Source: Azadirachta indica (Eukaryota; Streptophyta; Magnoliopsida; Sapindales; Meliaceae). From it: a stretch of 64,000 nt of DNA. A program made the position numbers and the translations under genes. The stretch covers positions 8,653,744-8,717,743 of the forward strand of contig CM040443.1 of NCBI GenBank assembly GCA_022749755.1, given 5' to 3'. Below, in pieces: positions 1 to 14,300 of the stretch (positions within the stretch are counted from its first letter, which is position 1; each line of letters begins with the position of its first letter). The notes beneath the pieces were generated by a model. It made no database searches. It was not told the DNA's origin and was given only the letters and a program-made list of their open reading frames with translations.

Positions 1-1071
1 TTGGAGCTTAGTGCCTTTAGAGGAAGTCTATCAAGTTCATTTTTGGAGGTGTGAATTAACAGGGAAAGCAAGAAGCTTGATGTCTGAGAATTTTGCATCC
101 TTGCAATAAGAGAGAGACAAATTTGAATTCACATAGTCTAGACTCTAGATCCTTAGCATTTTGACATGGTAGAATATTTGTATACATGTTAGTGGATTAG
201 GATATACAATACTGTTGAAAACAATTCATTTTGCATAGCGCACCATCTCATTTTCCTTAATTGAGAAACATGGTCAAAAAAATAACATCCTTTTTAAAAC
301 CCAAAAATAAAAACAAATGAGAAAGTCAGCCATTTCTCTCTTTCTTTATAAATTATACGTAAGAGGGTAGGTGTTTCAGTTCTAGCCCAGGTCTTCATGA
401 TTAAAATAGAACTACAAAAAAAGTATTAGAGTGCAAGGAAAGAAAAATCTTGGTTGAAGTTTCCATCTGACCTTGATTCATATCGATGAATAGACAGGTC
501 AAAGTATGTGCAACAAAGAAACAGAAAACCCTTAGATCGATCACTACTCACCATTCAGCTTATTATTCGATTATTAACAGTGATCAGTTTATTCTTGGCT
601 CTGTTTAACATACTTCTAAATACTACATTTTCAGACTACTTGCTCTGCTTTCCCTTTTGAATACATGCTTCAGGCATTTGATGATGATTGTCTTGATGAC
701 TTGGGAAATCTTATAACAAGTTCATGTTTAAGGACAGAGCATAAGCAGATTAGTATAAACGATGAAGCTACTTTTGTCAACGGAAGAAAATGCTGAACAA
801 AAGATCATCTTAACCTAATCCCAGACGAATAAAAATGTAATATGGACGGAACAGTCCTGTCATGTTTCTTTATATTTAATGTTGTTCCGGTACAAGTCTT
901 TGTAGTGAAAATTAAGATAAGAAATTTAATAAATGTCAATGTTTGTTCCCTAAGTTTTGCAAAATTAAGCACAGAATAAGCTGCTGACCCCAAGTCTTGT
1001 CATTCCCTAATTAAAGTTGTTGATGGGTCACCATAGTCATCAGGCCTTATCACTTTAAAAGTCATTCTCAA

Positions 1072-1101
1072 ATATATATATATATATATATCTATATATA
1101 T
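1072..1101. repeat. (AT)n microsatellite
   Basis: An AT dinucleotide run of about 30 bp with one interruption. Similar (AT)n tracts lie at about 4143-4168, 7828-7848, 10217-10233, 37239-37260, 37908-37928, 39155-39171 and 40195-40214. Confidence 0.9.
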
Positions 1102-2530
1102 GTATTTTCAAATAAAGTTTGTTTTCTGTCATTCTCAGTTGTTTGAATTTGCCCCTTCAGTGTGCATATATGTCTTTATCGTAAGCTTTCATGTTTAGTA
1201 GGGTCGATGATTATTCAATATCTTGTAATTTCATCGGAAAATTATCAATAAAAACCTCTGTCTATGTAAGAAATCACATGTTCTAATTTAAAAAATTATC
1301 ATTTTACTAGCAAAAATTTCCCAGAAATTTCTATAAAGAAAAGTACCATTGTATTGATGACATGTGACACCTGGGGTTATGCTTCTGGCTCAATTCTATT
1401 TATCCCTACAAAAATTTAAGTGGTGGCAATGAAGAAAAAGTAACATCAAACATAAGCTACCAACTTGCATCTGTAATTGATGCTGAAAGGGGTCCCATTC
1501 CATTTGGCTTTGAAATAGCATTTATTTGACAGATATGAACATGAACTTCAGTTTTTTTTTTTTTTAATGTAAAAATAAAGGATTCGAGAGCCCAATCAAA
1601 ACAGCTTAGCTATTCTTGCTGCTTCAATGATGCATATGTGTATGGAACTATGAGCTTTATTCATTAGAATCTGACAAAAATGTTAAAAGTTTAACTGTAA
1701 AAAAAGGTAAGCAATCATACAACACAGTTAATCTTCTCATCCTTGTGAGGCCTACGCCAGCTTCATTTGTTTGAGCACGCCTACACTATCATCCCAAAAG
1801 CGTACAAAATCTCCTCTCTTTTGATCAAATTTCATCAAGAGCTTTGATAAGATTAAAAAATCAACCATTTTGAATAGACAGAGTGCATGAATTTGTACTG
1901 CTAGTGGGACAGATAACTTTGATCAACTGTTCCCGGAGAGGGCTTCCCGGAAGTTTCCCAATAACGCCATTGACAAGATTAACGATCTAAATATGATTAA
2001 TTACATGATAAGGAGGTGATTATGTTTGTTAATTTTTACCCAATTAAGGAGGAGATCAACGTTTTAACCATCATTAACATTAACATATACACATTGAGAA
2101 AGAAGTAACAGGCGGGCCATGCACATTTTTATTTAATTAATAATATATGGATAACATTAATGCTTGAAATGGTGTTATAGGAAGGAACTGACACATCGAG
2201 TTGAATCCCATACAGAGTCCCATGCTTTGGTAATAAAATGTTATAATCCTAACCCTACACTACAGATTTTTTGGCAGAGAGTTAAAGAAAGAAAAGCAGA
2301 AAAATGGACCAACATCTAGTCCTAAAAAGAAACTGGAAACTGGGGTTACCAATTTCAATTCATTAAGACTTTTGACCAGGCTCCAATCGATATAACAATT
2401 CTTTTTCTTTACTGTTAATTGTTTATTAGGTTTCCTCAGAAAAAGCAGAGCTAGCATAGAAGCTGTTTAGCCTGCTTAAGGGAAGTGATGGTGTCATGTC
2501 ATGTTGATATAGAGAGCAGAGAGTAGAGCA

Positions 2531-2574
2531 GGGCAGGGCAGGGCAGGGCAGGGCAGGGCAGGGCAAGGCAGGGG
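2531..2574 (+). repeat. (GGGCA)n minisatellite, possible G-quadruplex
   Basis: Seven perfect GGGCA units in tandem, then one degenerate unit (AGGCA) and GGGG. The G-rich strand has at least eight runs of three guanines separated by two bases, which meets the usual G-quadruplex pattern. It is isolated in very AT-rich DNA, and no gene is recognised next to it. Confidence 0.9.
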
Positions 2575-5008
2575 TCCTGCTAAATTAGGTGAGCTCTTTC
2601 ATGAATAATAAGCACATATCTTTATTGAAAGGTGTTAAAGACACAGACCCATTTGGAATGACAGAATGTAAATTCGTCCTATACTTGCCTTTGCCAGGTT
2701 GCCACTCTGCACATTCTACAGTACTGTTGTAAAGTCACTCTTTATACCCTTCACCCTTTTTGATATACTACCAATACATGAATCTTACAATTTTATACTC
2801 CTCTTACTTTATTTATTTAACTAGATTCATTTGCCAGGGATTGGTGTATGAACCCTGGAAGCCGTGTTTTTAACTGTGAAATTGAAGCATTGGTAAATTG
2901 TAATCCGAAACATAAAAATTTATAACTTTTAGCAATAAATTCAAAATCTTATACAGTAAAAAAGTTATACAAATGATGATGTTATATGTTCTAGGTTACA
3001 AATTTTGTGTACCATGCATGATGATAATCCCTTAATATATAGAGACAAAACTCAAAAGTTTTGGTGGTACAAATCTAATAGCAAAATGCAAAGCTTTATT
3101 CTGATCTTCTTTTCTCTGTACAGTCACGAGAGCAAGCTGCAAGTCTGTATAGTATACTCTACTGTTATACTGGCGGGAAGCGTCTCTCTTAAGCCATAAT
3201 TTGAATCGTCCTTTCTGGAATAATAAAAGGAAACCGTCAATTTTCTGATAATTTCTTTATTATGGGGCCATTGATTTAATTTAGGTTGAGATAATGCTTG
3301 TCCTATATTTAGCATTTAAACATGGAGGGGGGGTTAGTGTTATTAATTTTTAGCAAACAAATCAAAAATGAATTCATTTAAATTGTGTAAAGAAAACAAA
3401 AAAAATGAGTTAGTTGAACACATTAATAAACTTAGTTAATTATTTAAATTTCCAAGGGACATCATCCCTCCCATGTAAATCATGTTTCTGCTAGAATAAT
3501 TAAGTCAAACATCATTCTTAGACTTTCCTTAATTTAAGTAGCTAAGGTTTCTGATGACTACCCATAAGCACTATTCTATCACTTTAGGTTTTCAAATAAA
3601 AAATTTTCTTATTCAATATTTTATATAATCGTGTTCATATATCTCAAACATATCCTAAAATTCGCTCATCTTAGTCTTAATATTGTATTTAACAATAAAT
3701 TAAGGGTTGAGTCTGTATTATTTTACTATAAGAAAGCTTCTATGTTTGTAAGGATAATGTAACTAGCTATAGAAATATACGAAACGAAATACATAAACAT
3801 ATGAATATTACTTGATGTAAAAGTGAAGAAGAGATAACATATGGGAAACTAGTCATGACGAAAAAGGTAAATAATTAATATAGGCAATAAAAAAAAAAGT
3901 GATGATGGGAATATTTAATACGAAGAGGGAAAAAGAGGAGGGGGCGGGCATAGGATTCCCAAGACAAAAGCTATTGTCTTTAACAAGAGAGGAGAAGAGC
4001 GTGCTTTAATTTGTAGAAAAGATATGAAGAGAAAAGCCAGGGATGAAGTGAAGTGAAGTGAATATCTGCCCTAGACCTTAAAAAGTTGGCTCTAATATCC
4101 AAAACGCGCAGCCCCACACCCATCAAGAATCCCAAGCTAAGCTATATATATATATATATATATATATAGATGGATCAAAAATAGTGCTCCATTTTTTGTT
4201 CCACACGTGGGACCTTTTAATTTCCATCTCCTACTCTTGCTTTTTGACAGAAAATCAACAAGAGATATATGAGATATCAAAGGAAGAATATTTTCCCACT
4301 TTGATTTATAAACGATTGAATAACTACAAAGTTTGTCATTTCAAAAGACAAAGAAATTAAATGAAAACAAAACAACAAAGGTTGTAAAATTTGTACCTTA
4401 TTGTATGTTATTATGATCATGCATCAACAAAGTTGATATTGACTGCTCGATCATCAGCATCGACACATTATTTATAATTTCAATATGAATTGCAATGAAT
4501 TGGGTTTTTGGTTTAACCAAACCCATGTATTGAATTTACCATTTAAAAAGATAAAAAGAATTTTGTATTTGAATTACAAATTACACAGTTTCAATGAACT
4601 TAAAAAAGGAGATCACTGAAAAGAAAAATGTAGAAAGTGGGTTGTACTCTCTAATAATGTAGCTCTTTTTGATAAAAAATTCAACTTTGATTTAATTGGA
4701 AAGATAGATATAATTAATTGGGGGAGCCTAGAATTATAAACAAATCTCCATCCTAATTGGGACCCTTAGGAAGAAAAAGTAATTAGGATTAGATTTTATA
4801 TATCTGTATCTAGCTTATCAGCGTACAATTAATGGGACAATGCACAAACAACAAGACAAAATTACATGTACTTAACCCAAAAATTAAACAGAGTTTTGCA
4901 TTGTATTCTATTGAAAAAGGCACTTCTCCTAATAAAGTTTGTCCCCGACAATTTCATTTCCTTTACCTAAAACAGTGAGACAGATCGAGTAGTAACCATG
5001 GAGTGTAT

Positions 5009-5032
5009 ATGTGTGTGTGTGTGTGTGTGTGT
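5009..5032. repeat. (GT)n microsatellite
   Basis: A pure GT run of about 24 bp. A second GT run lies at about 7172-7192. Confidence 0.9.
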
Positions 5033-5517
5033 ATTAGTTATTATTTTTATTTATTTAATTTATTTGTAAATTAACCATGGGTAATTTAAAATATATATGG
5101 TTTAGTAGTGAAATTAAATTCTTTAAAGAATATTACTATACATCGTATGTACAAATTAGAAATAATGTTAGCGTAGATTCAAGTGGTCCTAGACTATCTT
5201 TTCAGTATCATTCTTTTTAGTTTATTTAATTTCGTTTTATTATTTTGGGAATGCTGATTATCAAGGAAACATAATCAGTAAGATGGTTTATTTATAAAAG
5301 TATACTTTAAGAAGAACTATAGGGTATGTATTGATCATGAATTTGATTCATATTGACAAGGGTGGCCCAAAATTATATATTTTCAATTTTTGAAATCATG
5401 GTTATGCAATTTGATCTTGTCATATAAGATAATGGTAGCAATTGAAAGAATCAAGATCATCATTAAACATAATCTAGAAATTAAATGAAAAGCCAAATTA
5501 TTCATGATCACGAAGGC

Positions 5518-5520
5518 GCG

Positions 5521-5558
<38 letters not shown>
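5518..5558. repeat. Compound (CA)n(TA)n microsatellite
   Basis: A CA run passes directly into a TA run, about 40 bp in total. Confidence 0.9.
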
Positions 5559-6040
5559 AAAGAAATATCGAATGGGAAGATTTTTAAAAAATAAATAAAA
5601 ACGATAAAAGAAAGAAGTAGCCTTATTACGGGGTTGGAATGGCCTAGAGCCCCAACAATTAAGCAGTAGTCTAAGATTAGACCAAAGCAAAAGCAAGTTA
5701 TGATAAGCTCATTGAATATTTAGTACTTCATCATTTTCACACTTCCTTTTTATGCATGTTGAGAAGGCAGTGCTACTGCTAACCCTAGAAAGAAAAAGGC
5801 CCACGTGTTTTTTCCCTGTTATTTTGACAGAAAAAGAAAAAGGGTTTTTATGAGAGATTGGAGCCACATGGCTGGTTGTAATTGATTGAATGGACGCTCT
5901 CTCTAGTTGGTATGATGAATTAGCGTAGTTTTATTAAAAGAAGATGAAAAGAAAAAACAAAAAATTAATAAGTCCCACTCCATCTCATCAAAAATCAATC
6001 TCTTTGGGAACTTGGGCCTCCCCTATTGCTCCAATACGAC

Positions 6041-6070
6041 CATCATCATCATCATCATCATCATCATCAT
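6041..6070. repeat. (CAT)10 microsatellite
   Basis: Ten perfect CAT units. In one frame they read as polyserine inside a short open frame that looks spurious. Confidence 0.9.
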
Positions 6071-8032
6071 GCATTGTATTTTGGTTTTTCATCAAGGGAG
6101 CGCGTTTGTTATTATTGCATATGTTTTCTTCTTTTCACTTTTCTTTAATTTCTACTAGTATTAATATTACTACTGCTGCACCTGCATGGTTTGTATTGGA
6201 TGCTGCTTTCCTTCGGCTCACGTAAATATTATATAACAGGTGCACATTGTCTTTCTTCTAAAGTACTATTTCTTTCTTGTAAAAACAAAGTGCTTCCATC
6301 TAGCTATTTCAATCACCCACTATATCTATGTATATATAAAGAAAAAGTTCTTAACAGGATAATGAAATTAAAGAAGGGTATTCAAACATATATGTCAAAA
6401 AGATTAGGGTTTATGAAGTAACAGCAGCACACAGCAAGAAGAAAAAAATGAACATCATTAATGGCCATCTCTTTTCTTCATTGTGGAAGTGGGGGAAAGC
6501 AAGCAAATACAGATATATGTCGCATTCAAATTATTATTATTATTAATACAAGGTCTATCAGGCTGCAGGGCCATAGTATGGAGAAAATTTGTCAATCGGC
6601 CGGGCTTCTTTGTTAGGGACCCTAGCTATTCTGCCTTTAATTTGGTAGTGACTACTGCAATTTTAATATCTTGGCCAATATTTATTATAATATTAAGCAT
6701 AATAATCAATTCATTTGCGGCCAAATTAAACATAAATATATAGTGGGATGGGTGGGTTTGAATAATTAACTTTGAAAAAGGATCACCTTGGCCATATAAA
6801 TATAAGTTTGTTAATTGATTTGTTTCAAATTAATCAATATATTATATATATGCAAATGAAGTGTATCGTTCACCATAAGGATGACCTCCTTGATAAACAA
6901 AAATGATTGCCTATGGTACAATAAAGGACCATGTTGATGTTGATAATGAAGGCAATGTATATAGTCCTGCGCACGATTGATAGAGTTTGAAATCATTTAA
7001 AAACCATGCGACTTTCTTTAACTCTTCTCACACACACACACACATATGCATGGGTCCAACTCTATATCTTGGCATAACAATTTTGTCAAATATTATACAC
7101 TTGAACATCATTAATTTATCACCAATTTACCATCATCTCGATAATATATAGGTATATAGATAAGGGGTGTGTATGTGTGTGTGTGTGTGTGTGATGAAAA
7201 TATATTAGCAAAAAGAAAATAAAAAATGGAAAAAGGAAAAGGTGAAATAGGTACATAGGGGTTGGTCGGGACAAGAGATGAATGATTTATTTATATATGT
7301 GTGTGTTCACTCTCAATCAAGGGATGAAAAATGACAAAATTAAGGCATAATGGTAGGGATTTTCTTTTTGAAAAAATGGTGATGAGGAGAGGAGTGTTTG
7401 CTTTTAGTGGATTTTTTTGAAAGCTTTTAAAAGTTAAAAGAAAAGAAAAGAGAAAAATTTTACAATTAGAATTGCAAATACAAGTAGGTAGCTAGATAGC
7501 TTGCTTTTGCATAGGGTTCCACTGGGTCGGTCTTTTTCTGGGTCTTCTTCCTCTTTGATGGCTGCTTGTGGGACAAATTATCACCGACTTATTTCCTCTA
7601 TTCTCTACCATTCCTTTCTCTTTCTCTTTCTCTTTCTCTTTTACCTGAATCAACATTTTGCAGATCATCAGATTCCCTCCCTCTCCCTTTCCATAAAGCT
7701 AGCAAATACTCATTTTAATTTACATATACCCCTGTATATTTTTTCCTATATATCTCTTTAATTAAGCTTGATCTCTGTATAGTTATATATGACAAATATT
7801 TGATGTAATAATTTAATGTGATATTTAAATATATATATATATATATTTGTAGACGTTTTGTCAATTGATACTTGAATTGGATAAAAGGTTGCTTTTTGGC
7901 GGGATTTTGTGTGTGAAGAAGGGGACGAATTGAACGGGATGGGCATGCATTAATTTGTAGTTTTATGGCCAACGGCTCCACCGTTTCTATTTTCTACACT
8001 TTTAAAAGCAAGACAAGATTGATCCTTCCCTA

Positions 8033-8072
8033 CCCACGTGTCATCAACTTCCCTTGCCCACGTGGCATCAAC
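8033..8072. promoter_or_regulatory. Paired G-box/ABRE-like direct repeat
   Basis: Two 16-bp copies of CCCACGTGKCATCAAC at 8033-8048 and 8057-8072 differ at one base and lie 24 bp apart. Each contains the palindromic G-box CACGTG, and the second reads ACGTGGC, the ABA-response element core. G-box pairs of this kind bind bZIP or bHLH factors in many plant promoters. No gene start is recognised within 3 kb, so the target is unknown. Confidence 0.45.
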
Positions 8073-8573
8073 AAAAATTAGGTAGGTAAAACCGTTTTGC
8101 AAGTGAATAAATACTATGTACATTACAATAGTAAGTGGAGGGTACGTGCTGGTACCCTTCTTAACTAATTGACTATAAGCCTTTGAAGTTTAATACAAGT
8201 TTTAGGGTTTAGTAGGCTTAAATTAATCAATTATTAATCAAAGCGTATGTATGAAACTGTGGATGTTAGGTTTATTGATTTCTTAAACTTTAATATAAAT
8301 GGCCGGCTGGAGTGGAGACCCACTTCGGGTTTTCAATTTCAAATTATTAATCAAGTTTCTTCTTCTTCTTCCTTTTTTTTTTTTTTTTCCAATTTAAACA
8401 TATGTTAATTTATTATTATTTTTAATTAATTAATTATATAGATGGTTAGGTTTGGGTCACTTCGTTGAGTGTTTTAGGGAACTTTGATGTATAGAAAAAC
8501 TAAAGATAGTTTATGCATGCCTCTGATTAAGACTTGCCCTCTTCTTGTGAGTATTTTCTTGGTGTGGGCTACC

Positions 8574-8600
8574 TCTTTCTTTCTTTCTTTCTTTCTTTTT
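8574..8600. repeat. (TTTC)n microsatellite
   Basis: A TTTC tetranucleotide run of about 27 bp. Confidence 0.85.
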
Positions 8601-10600
8601 TTCAATTTCTATTTATTAATTTTGCTGTTAATTTAAAGGCTGTAATTTTCTGTCAAACAAATTACGTTAGCCATAAAATTTTGACTTTTTGTAAAAAATT
8701 AATCAACTTCGAATTGACGCTAGCTATTCGCACCTTTTTGAAATCCCATATATCAGAATTTATTTTTTTAACTTTTTTTTAAAAAAAAAAAAAAAGAAGA
8801 ATAAATTAAAAGTAACCGACTTTTCATTTTATCAGGAATTTTGTACACTCAAGTCGTACTGGTGTTTACATTGAGTTATCAGTACAATAAATATAAAATT
8901 ACACTCTGGGTAAGAAAATAACAAAATTAAATTTATTGGGTTCAGATGTTGGTAAATTTTAAAATTAATATAATACTAAATATACCAACATTTAATTATA
9001 TTAAATCATTACTAATTTTCCGAAAATTCATATCTTAAAAAATACAAACATTCATAGAAAGATAATAAACGAAGAAGTTTATTTATAAACAATGCCTCAA
9101 TTGAAAACATTTGATGGAGTTTACCAATATTTGAAGTTTCATCGAAGTGTGATCGATTAAATCATATAATTATCTTATTATAAATGTAAGAGAGTTACCT
9201 CCAAATCAATTCTTAAAAAGAAAAAAAAAATGAAAACTTTTATTATTACTAGCTGTTGGATTTAATTGAATAAAATCTAATAATCTATTGATTACATTTG
9301 TATTTGCAATCACTACATTTAGTCTTGCCATCATGTTAAAAATTCTATAATATTATGTTTTCAAAGAATTTATGAAATTTGTTTTACATATTTTAAATTT
9401 GTGAATTATTTTTGAGATGCATTGAATTTTTATCATATAACCATATGTATTCATTATTACTTAGATCAATAATTAAGGATCAATATAGTCAATCGACTAT
9501 GAGTTTAAGCTATATTTTAAGTCAAATTGTCAATATTTGATTATATTCATTAATGTACTAACATCTATCAATCAAGAAAGAACAATTTATAAATAACAAT
9601 TGAACAAAATTGTCAAATGACATTAATTTTTATTGATATTGGTTATTTGATGATTATTTAATTACTAATTTTGACAAGCTTATATTTATTTTAGGAAAAG
9701 CGAAAAATCCATTTGAGTTAAAAACAGAGGAAATAAAAACAATCATAAGAAAACAAATTAAAAACTTCCAATTTTCAAAAAAAAAAAAGAAACCGATTTG
9801 CATTCCCACATTTATATTTCTACGCACTAAGAAGGTGAACTGAGGCGTGTCAGAAAAATGGCTGGAGCGTAAGATACACATCTGAAACAAAATACACCCG
9901 GCATCAACCGTAGCTCGCGTTATCTACACCATCCAATAAAATTAAAGTAAACTGCAGTAAGTCGGGGCATCTAGTCCAACGGGGACTGTGCGTGTTTGTT
10001 AGGCGCTCCAAAGGGGGCGTGGGTTGTTTCACCTGACCGGAAAATGAACTGGCTCAAATTGCATGATTGGGAAAGATGGAAAAATTGAAATTTTATTTGA
10101 TTTTGAAAATGGAAATGGAAATGGAAATGGCTACGCCATTTTGCGAAGGTGTTAGGTCACGCAGTTCATCATGTCCTATTTAAAAACACTTGTATTCAAA
10201 ATCACAAAAAATAGAATATATATATATATATATTTATATAACAAGAAAGAAGCTAACCCCATTTATTCACACATGCCATGATCAGATTTTTTTTTTTAAA
10301 AAAGAAATTTTAATTTGGTTATTTTTTTATTTGTTAGTAGGGTTTTATTTTATATATAGTAGTGGGAATGTGTAGTGTAGTGTAGGTTAGGTGATGATGG
10401 TGTGGTGTAGAGAATAGGAGAGGAGAGGACTATACATTAAAAGCCATGTCATGGAATTCAGCGTTATTTTCAAACTGCCCTTCATACCCGCGCACTAAAG
10501 CAAGAATCCGTTGGTTTAAATTAATATTTATTTCTTTCCCATTTTTTTTTAAAAAAAAATTATTAATTAAAATAAAATAATCTGAAAACAAAGAATAGAG

Positions 10601-11383
10601 AATGTGCATTCAAAAAAAGTTTCTAGAGAGAGAAACCGAAGCCAAAGCCAAAACCAAAACCAAAACCAAAACCAACACGATAATCAGACACTACACAACA
10701 CCACATCATTCATTTCATTCGTTCATTCAGACACAGCCATCAACATCTCTAACCCAAGTCCCAATTTCTACAGTCTCACCATTTCTTCAGTGTGGTTTTT
10801 TTTTTTTTTTTTGGTTTCTCCAAGTTTTCTTGAATCTTGTTTTTTATTTTTTTTGGATTCATGATGTTATCAAGTTTCAATGTATTTTTAGATCTGTAGT
10901 CTATACTTTTTTGATCATCATGTAATACAAAAGTTTTTCTACTTCTACATCATACGTATTTAAGATCATTACTCGAATTTCGAGATCAAAAATAAGCTAG
11001 CATCGGACCAAAGCATTGTCATTTATAGTCTCCATCTATCGTTCAAATAATTTTCGTTTCTGGGGCACTTTCTTTCAAAAGAGAAGAAGATCAAAGTTGG
11101 GTTTTTTAACAAAAGTTTAGAATCCGAGGCAGCTTAGCATAGAGTTCTTGAGAGCTGCTTACGATTCCGTTTGAACCAAACAGTGTATGCTGTAGAAGAC
11201 CCGGCCAAGAAAAAGGAAAGAGAGAGAGAAGAGCTTGTTCCTTTTTGAGGTTAAAAAAATTTTATTATAAGGGTCCTTTGTAAAGACTTGGCTTTAGCAT
11301 GCGTGTGTTGTTTTTCATAAAGGAAAGAGGAGCGTCCAAAGCAACGCCACAAAGAGAGTGTTGAATAATTTAGTCAGTAAACA
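10601..11383 (+). other. Probable promoter/5' leader of the FLP/MYB88 gene
   Basis: This stretch before the MYB start codon carries an (AAAACC)n-like run at about 10646-10670, a T tract near 10796-10812, a GA run near 11218-11230 and several short upstream open frames in two overlapping frames (from 10602 and 10604). Its pyrimidine-rich, CT/GA-rich make-up is typical of plant 5' leaders. I could not fix a transcription start. Confidence 0.35.
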
Positions 11384-14300
11384 ATGCAAGAATCCAAGAA
11401 CAAGATTTCTGCTAATGAAGAATCCAAGAAGAAGGAAAGACATATTGTTACTTGGACTCAACAGGTTCTGTCTCTTCTTCTTCTTCTTCTTCTTCTTTTT
11501 CAATTAGTTCTGTTCTTTGATTTGAACAGAACCCTTTTGGTAAAAATTAACTGAAACTTATCTGGGTTTACAGGAAGATGATATACTGCGTGAACAAATC
11601 AGCATACATGGAACTGAGAAGTAAGGATTGATATTTATTTATTTATCATTTAGAAGTGTTCTCGATTGTGGATCATTTTCTTTGACAACCGAAATTAAGA
11701 GTTTTGGTTTTGATGTTTGTATGCAGTTGGTCGATTATTGCATCAAAATTCAAGGATAAAACGACAAGACAGTGCAGAAGAAGGTTGGTGAAATCATTTG
11801 CATTTTATTGAATAATGATTATTGATCTCCTCTGTTTTGTCCTTTTTCTGCTTTCAAGTTGTTCCTCAATTTTGAATTGGTTATCAGTTTAATCTGATGT
11901 TTTGGGTAATATTGAACTGGCAGATGGTACACATACTTGAATTCAGATTTCAAGAAAGGGGGATGGTCACCAGAGGAAGATATGCTATTATGTGAGGTAT
12001 TTGATGCTCTTATTTCCACATTGAATTCCATAGGATAAGGTTAGTTCGATAATAATTGCAGCAGAAACTTTTCAAAACTTCATCTCTAGATTTTTTAACT
12101 TCTGGCTATTACAAGTCTTGTTGGTAGTAGTAGGTTTCGAGTTTTTTAAGCTGAAAAATTTTATGGAAGTAGGCCAGACTTGTAACTAATTGCTATGCTC
12201 CATGTCTCTCAAAAGTTGGGCCAAAAGGAACACAGCTGCCTTTCTGTTTAGAAGATAACCATTATACCCTTATTGAATGTGGTTATATTCTGATAACAGA
12301 ATTTGATCTGCAGGCACAAAAAATATTTGGTAATAGATGGACGGAAATAGCCAAGGTGGTTTCTGGCAGGTATAAAATTCTTTTTCTTTTTTAAGGAAAA
12401 TGTTTTGATTTTGGGTGCAATCAGATGGACATCTGTAATTACACAACCAGTATTTATTCATATTTCTGTTTAAGCAGAACGGATAATGCTGTCAAGAACA
12501 GATTCTCCACTTTATGCAAGAAGAGAGCAAAATATGAAGCCTTAGCAAAAGAGAATAACAATGCATACATAAACCCAAACAATAAGAGAATTTTATTCCA
12601 AGATGGGTTCAGTACAGACGGGACACTAGAAAATACAGCACCTGCTAAGAGAGCAAGGTTAGAGATGAATGAGAAAATGCAATTACCAATAAGAATAGTG
12701 TTTTTGTAAACTCATTCTTGTTGATTCACCAAGTGAAGTTCATTCTTTTTTAAATTCAGAAGGGCACACATTCCTGAACTCACAGAGAATTGCAGCTTTG
12801 GCAACAGATCACACAGGCAGTCTGGAACACCAATAAATCAGAATCTAAGATCTCCTTTCTCAGTATTGCCTCAGAACTTCCCTAGTGTCACCAATTTGCC
12901 AGCAAAGCACCATGATGTCAAGGAGGACTTAAATGATGGTAAGATACTGCAGCAAAGCTTTTGGAACTTTAAGTCCAGTAGATAGCTGTAGCATAACCTG
13001 AAAGGCACAATAAAAAAAAAATGAGTACATAACACGACCTTTACAGTTTGGGCAACATGATGCTTGATTTTTTTTTGTGTTGAACAATTTAGTTGTTATT
13101 TATATTTTTATTACTCTATAACTATTGAAAACTGAAAATTAATACATTTTTGCTGATCTGGTAGCAGCTCAGAACAATAAGACTCAAGGAACATTTCTTA
13201 AAAAGGATGACCCAAAGATAACTGCTTTGATGCAACAAGCAGAACTTCTCAGCTCACTTGCACAGAAAGTCAACACGGAAAACACAGAACAGAGTTTGGA
13301 ACATGCTTGGAAGGTAATATTGTGGTTTCTTTTTTTATGGTCCACCTATAATAAAGTGCAATTGTTTACATATTTGGGGATTAAAAATTAGTTCAATCTT
13401 AACATCAAGCAGTTCAATGCAATTCTATTATTCATCAGGTGCAGACCATCCACCAGAGAATAATTCGTCATTAATTTAAATTGGTTTCTTTCTTTATTGT
13501 CTGGTCAAATTCTAACCATTTGACCTAGGGAGTAGAGTACCTTAAAATTTCTTTTCATAATGGAAAATTTTGAATGAGGCACAGAGATATATTGCAGGGC
13601 TTCTAATATTTTATCAAACATGCATTCAGGTTCTCCAAGATTTCCTGAATCAAAGCAAAGAAAATGATATTGTAAGATACAAAATCTCTGATATTGATTT
13701 TCAATTGGAAGATTTTAAAGACTTGATAGAGGACTTGAGGTGTAGTAATGAGGAAAGTCGATCATCTTGGAGGTAACGAAATTGAGATGCATTGCCATCT
13801 ACATATAAACATCTTTTACTAGCCAATGTATAATTGACGGTTGATTTATCGCAGGCATCCTGACCTATATGAGGACTCTCCAGCTAGCTCTGAATATAGT
13901 ACAGCATCAACTCTAGTCCCTCATTCAGCTGGTGATAAGATAGATCAGATTCAAGCCAACTTAAGTGCATTGCAACAGGATGGGGCGGAGCTACAATCAG
14001 TTCATACTGCAGATCAGAATTGCTTGATTGAACAGAATAAAGGGGATGCAAACACAAAGCAAGGTAATGAAATCTTATATTGGACACAAATGCCTACAAT
14101 ATACTATTTTCTTATTCTATTATTGAGGATAAAATCCTATAATCCTACATTTGCTGATGAAATATCTAAATTCACTGCTGTAGGGTTATTCCCATCTGGT
14201 GGTGAGGAAACAAAAAATGCTGGAGTTGTCTCTGCCTCATCAAGTACAGAGTTTAGTTCTCCTATTCAGGTTACCCCGCTGTTCAGATCCTTAGCAGCAG

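Larger units (their letters stand above)
1..10600. other. Long gene-poor region
   Basis: I find no supportable gene on either strand. All open frames are short, low-complexity and without recognisable domains. The DNA is AT-rich, with many microsatellites, poly-A/T runs, several CACGTG G-boxes (for example near 4205, 5812, 8036 and 8060) and a GC-rich patch at about 9890-10060. The right end presumably carries the distal promoter of the MYB gene that starts translation at 11384. The first 55 bases are open on the + strand and could be the tail of a gene outside the window, but nothing identifies it. Confidence 0.6.

Noticed and set aside
5944..6225. Open frame of 93 codons with a polyserine run
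   Set aside because: The run is a (CAT)10 microsatellite. The rest has no domain, no homologous look and no promoter, so it is chance.
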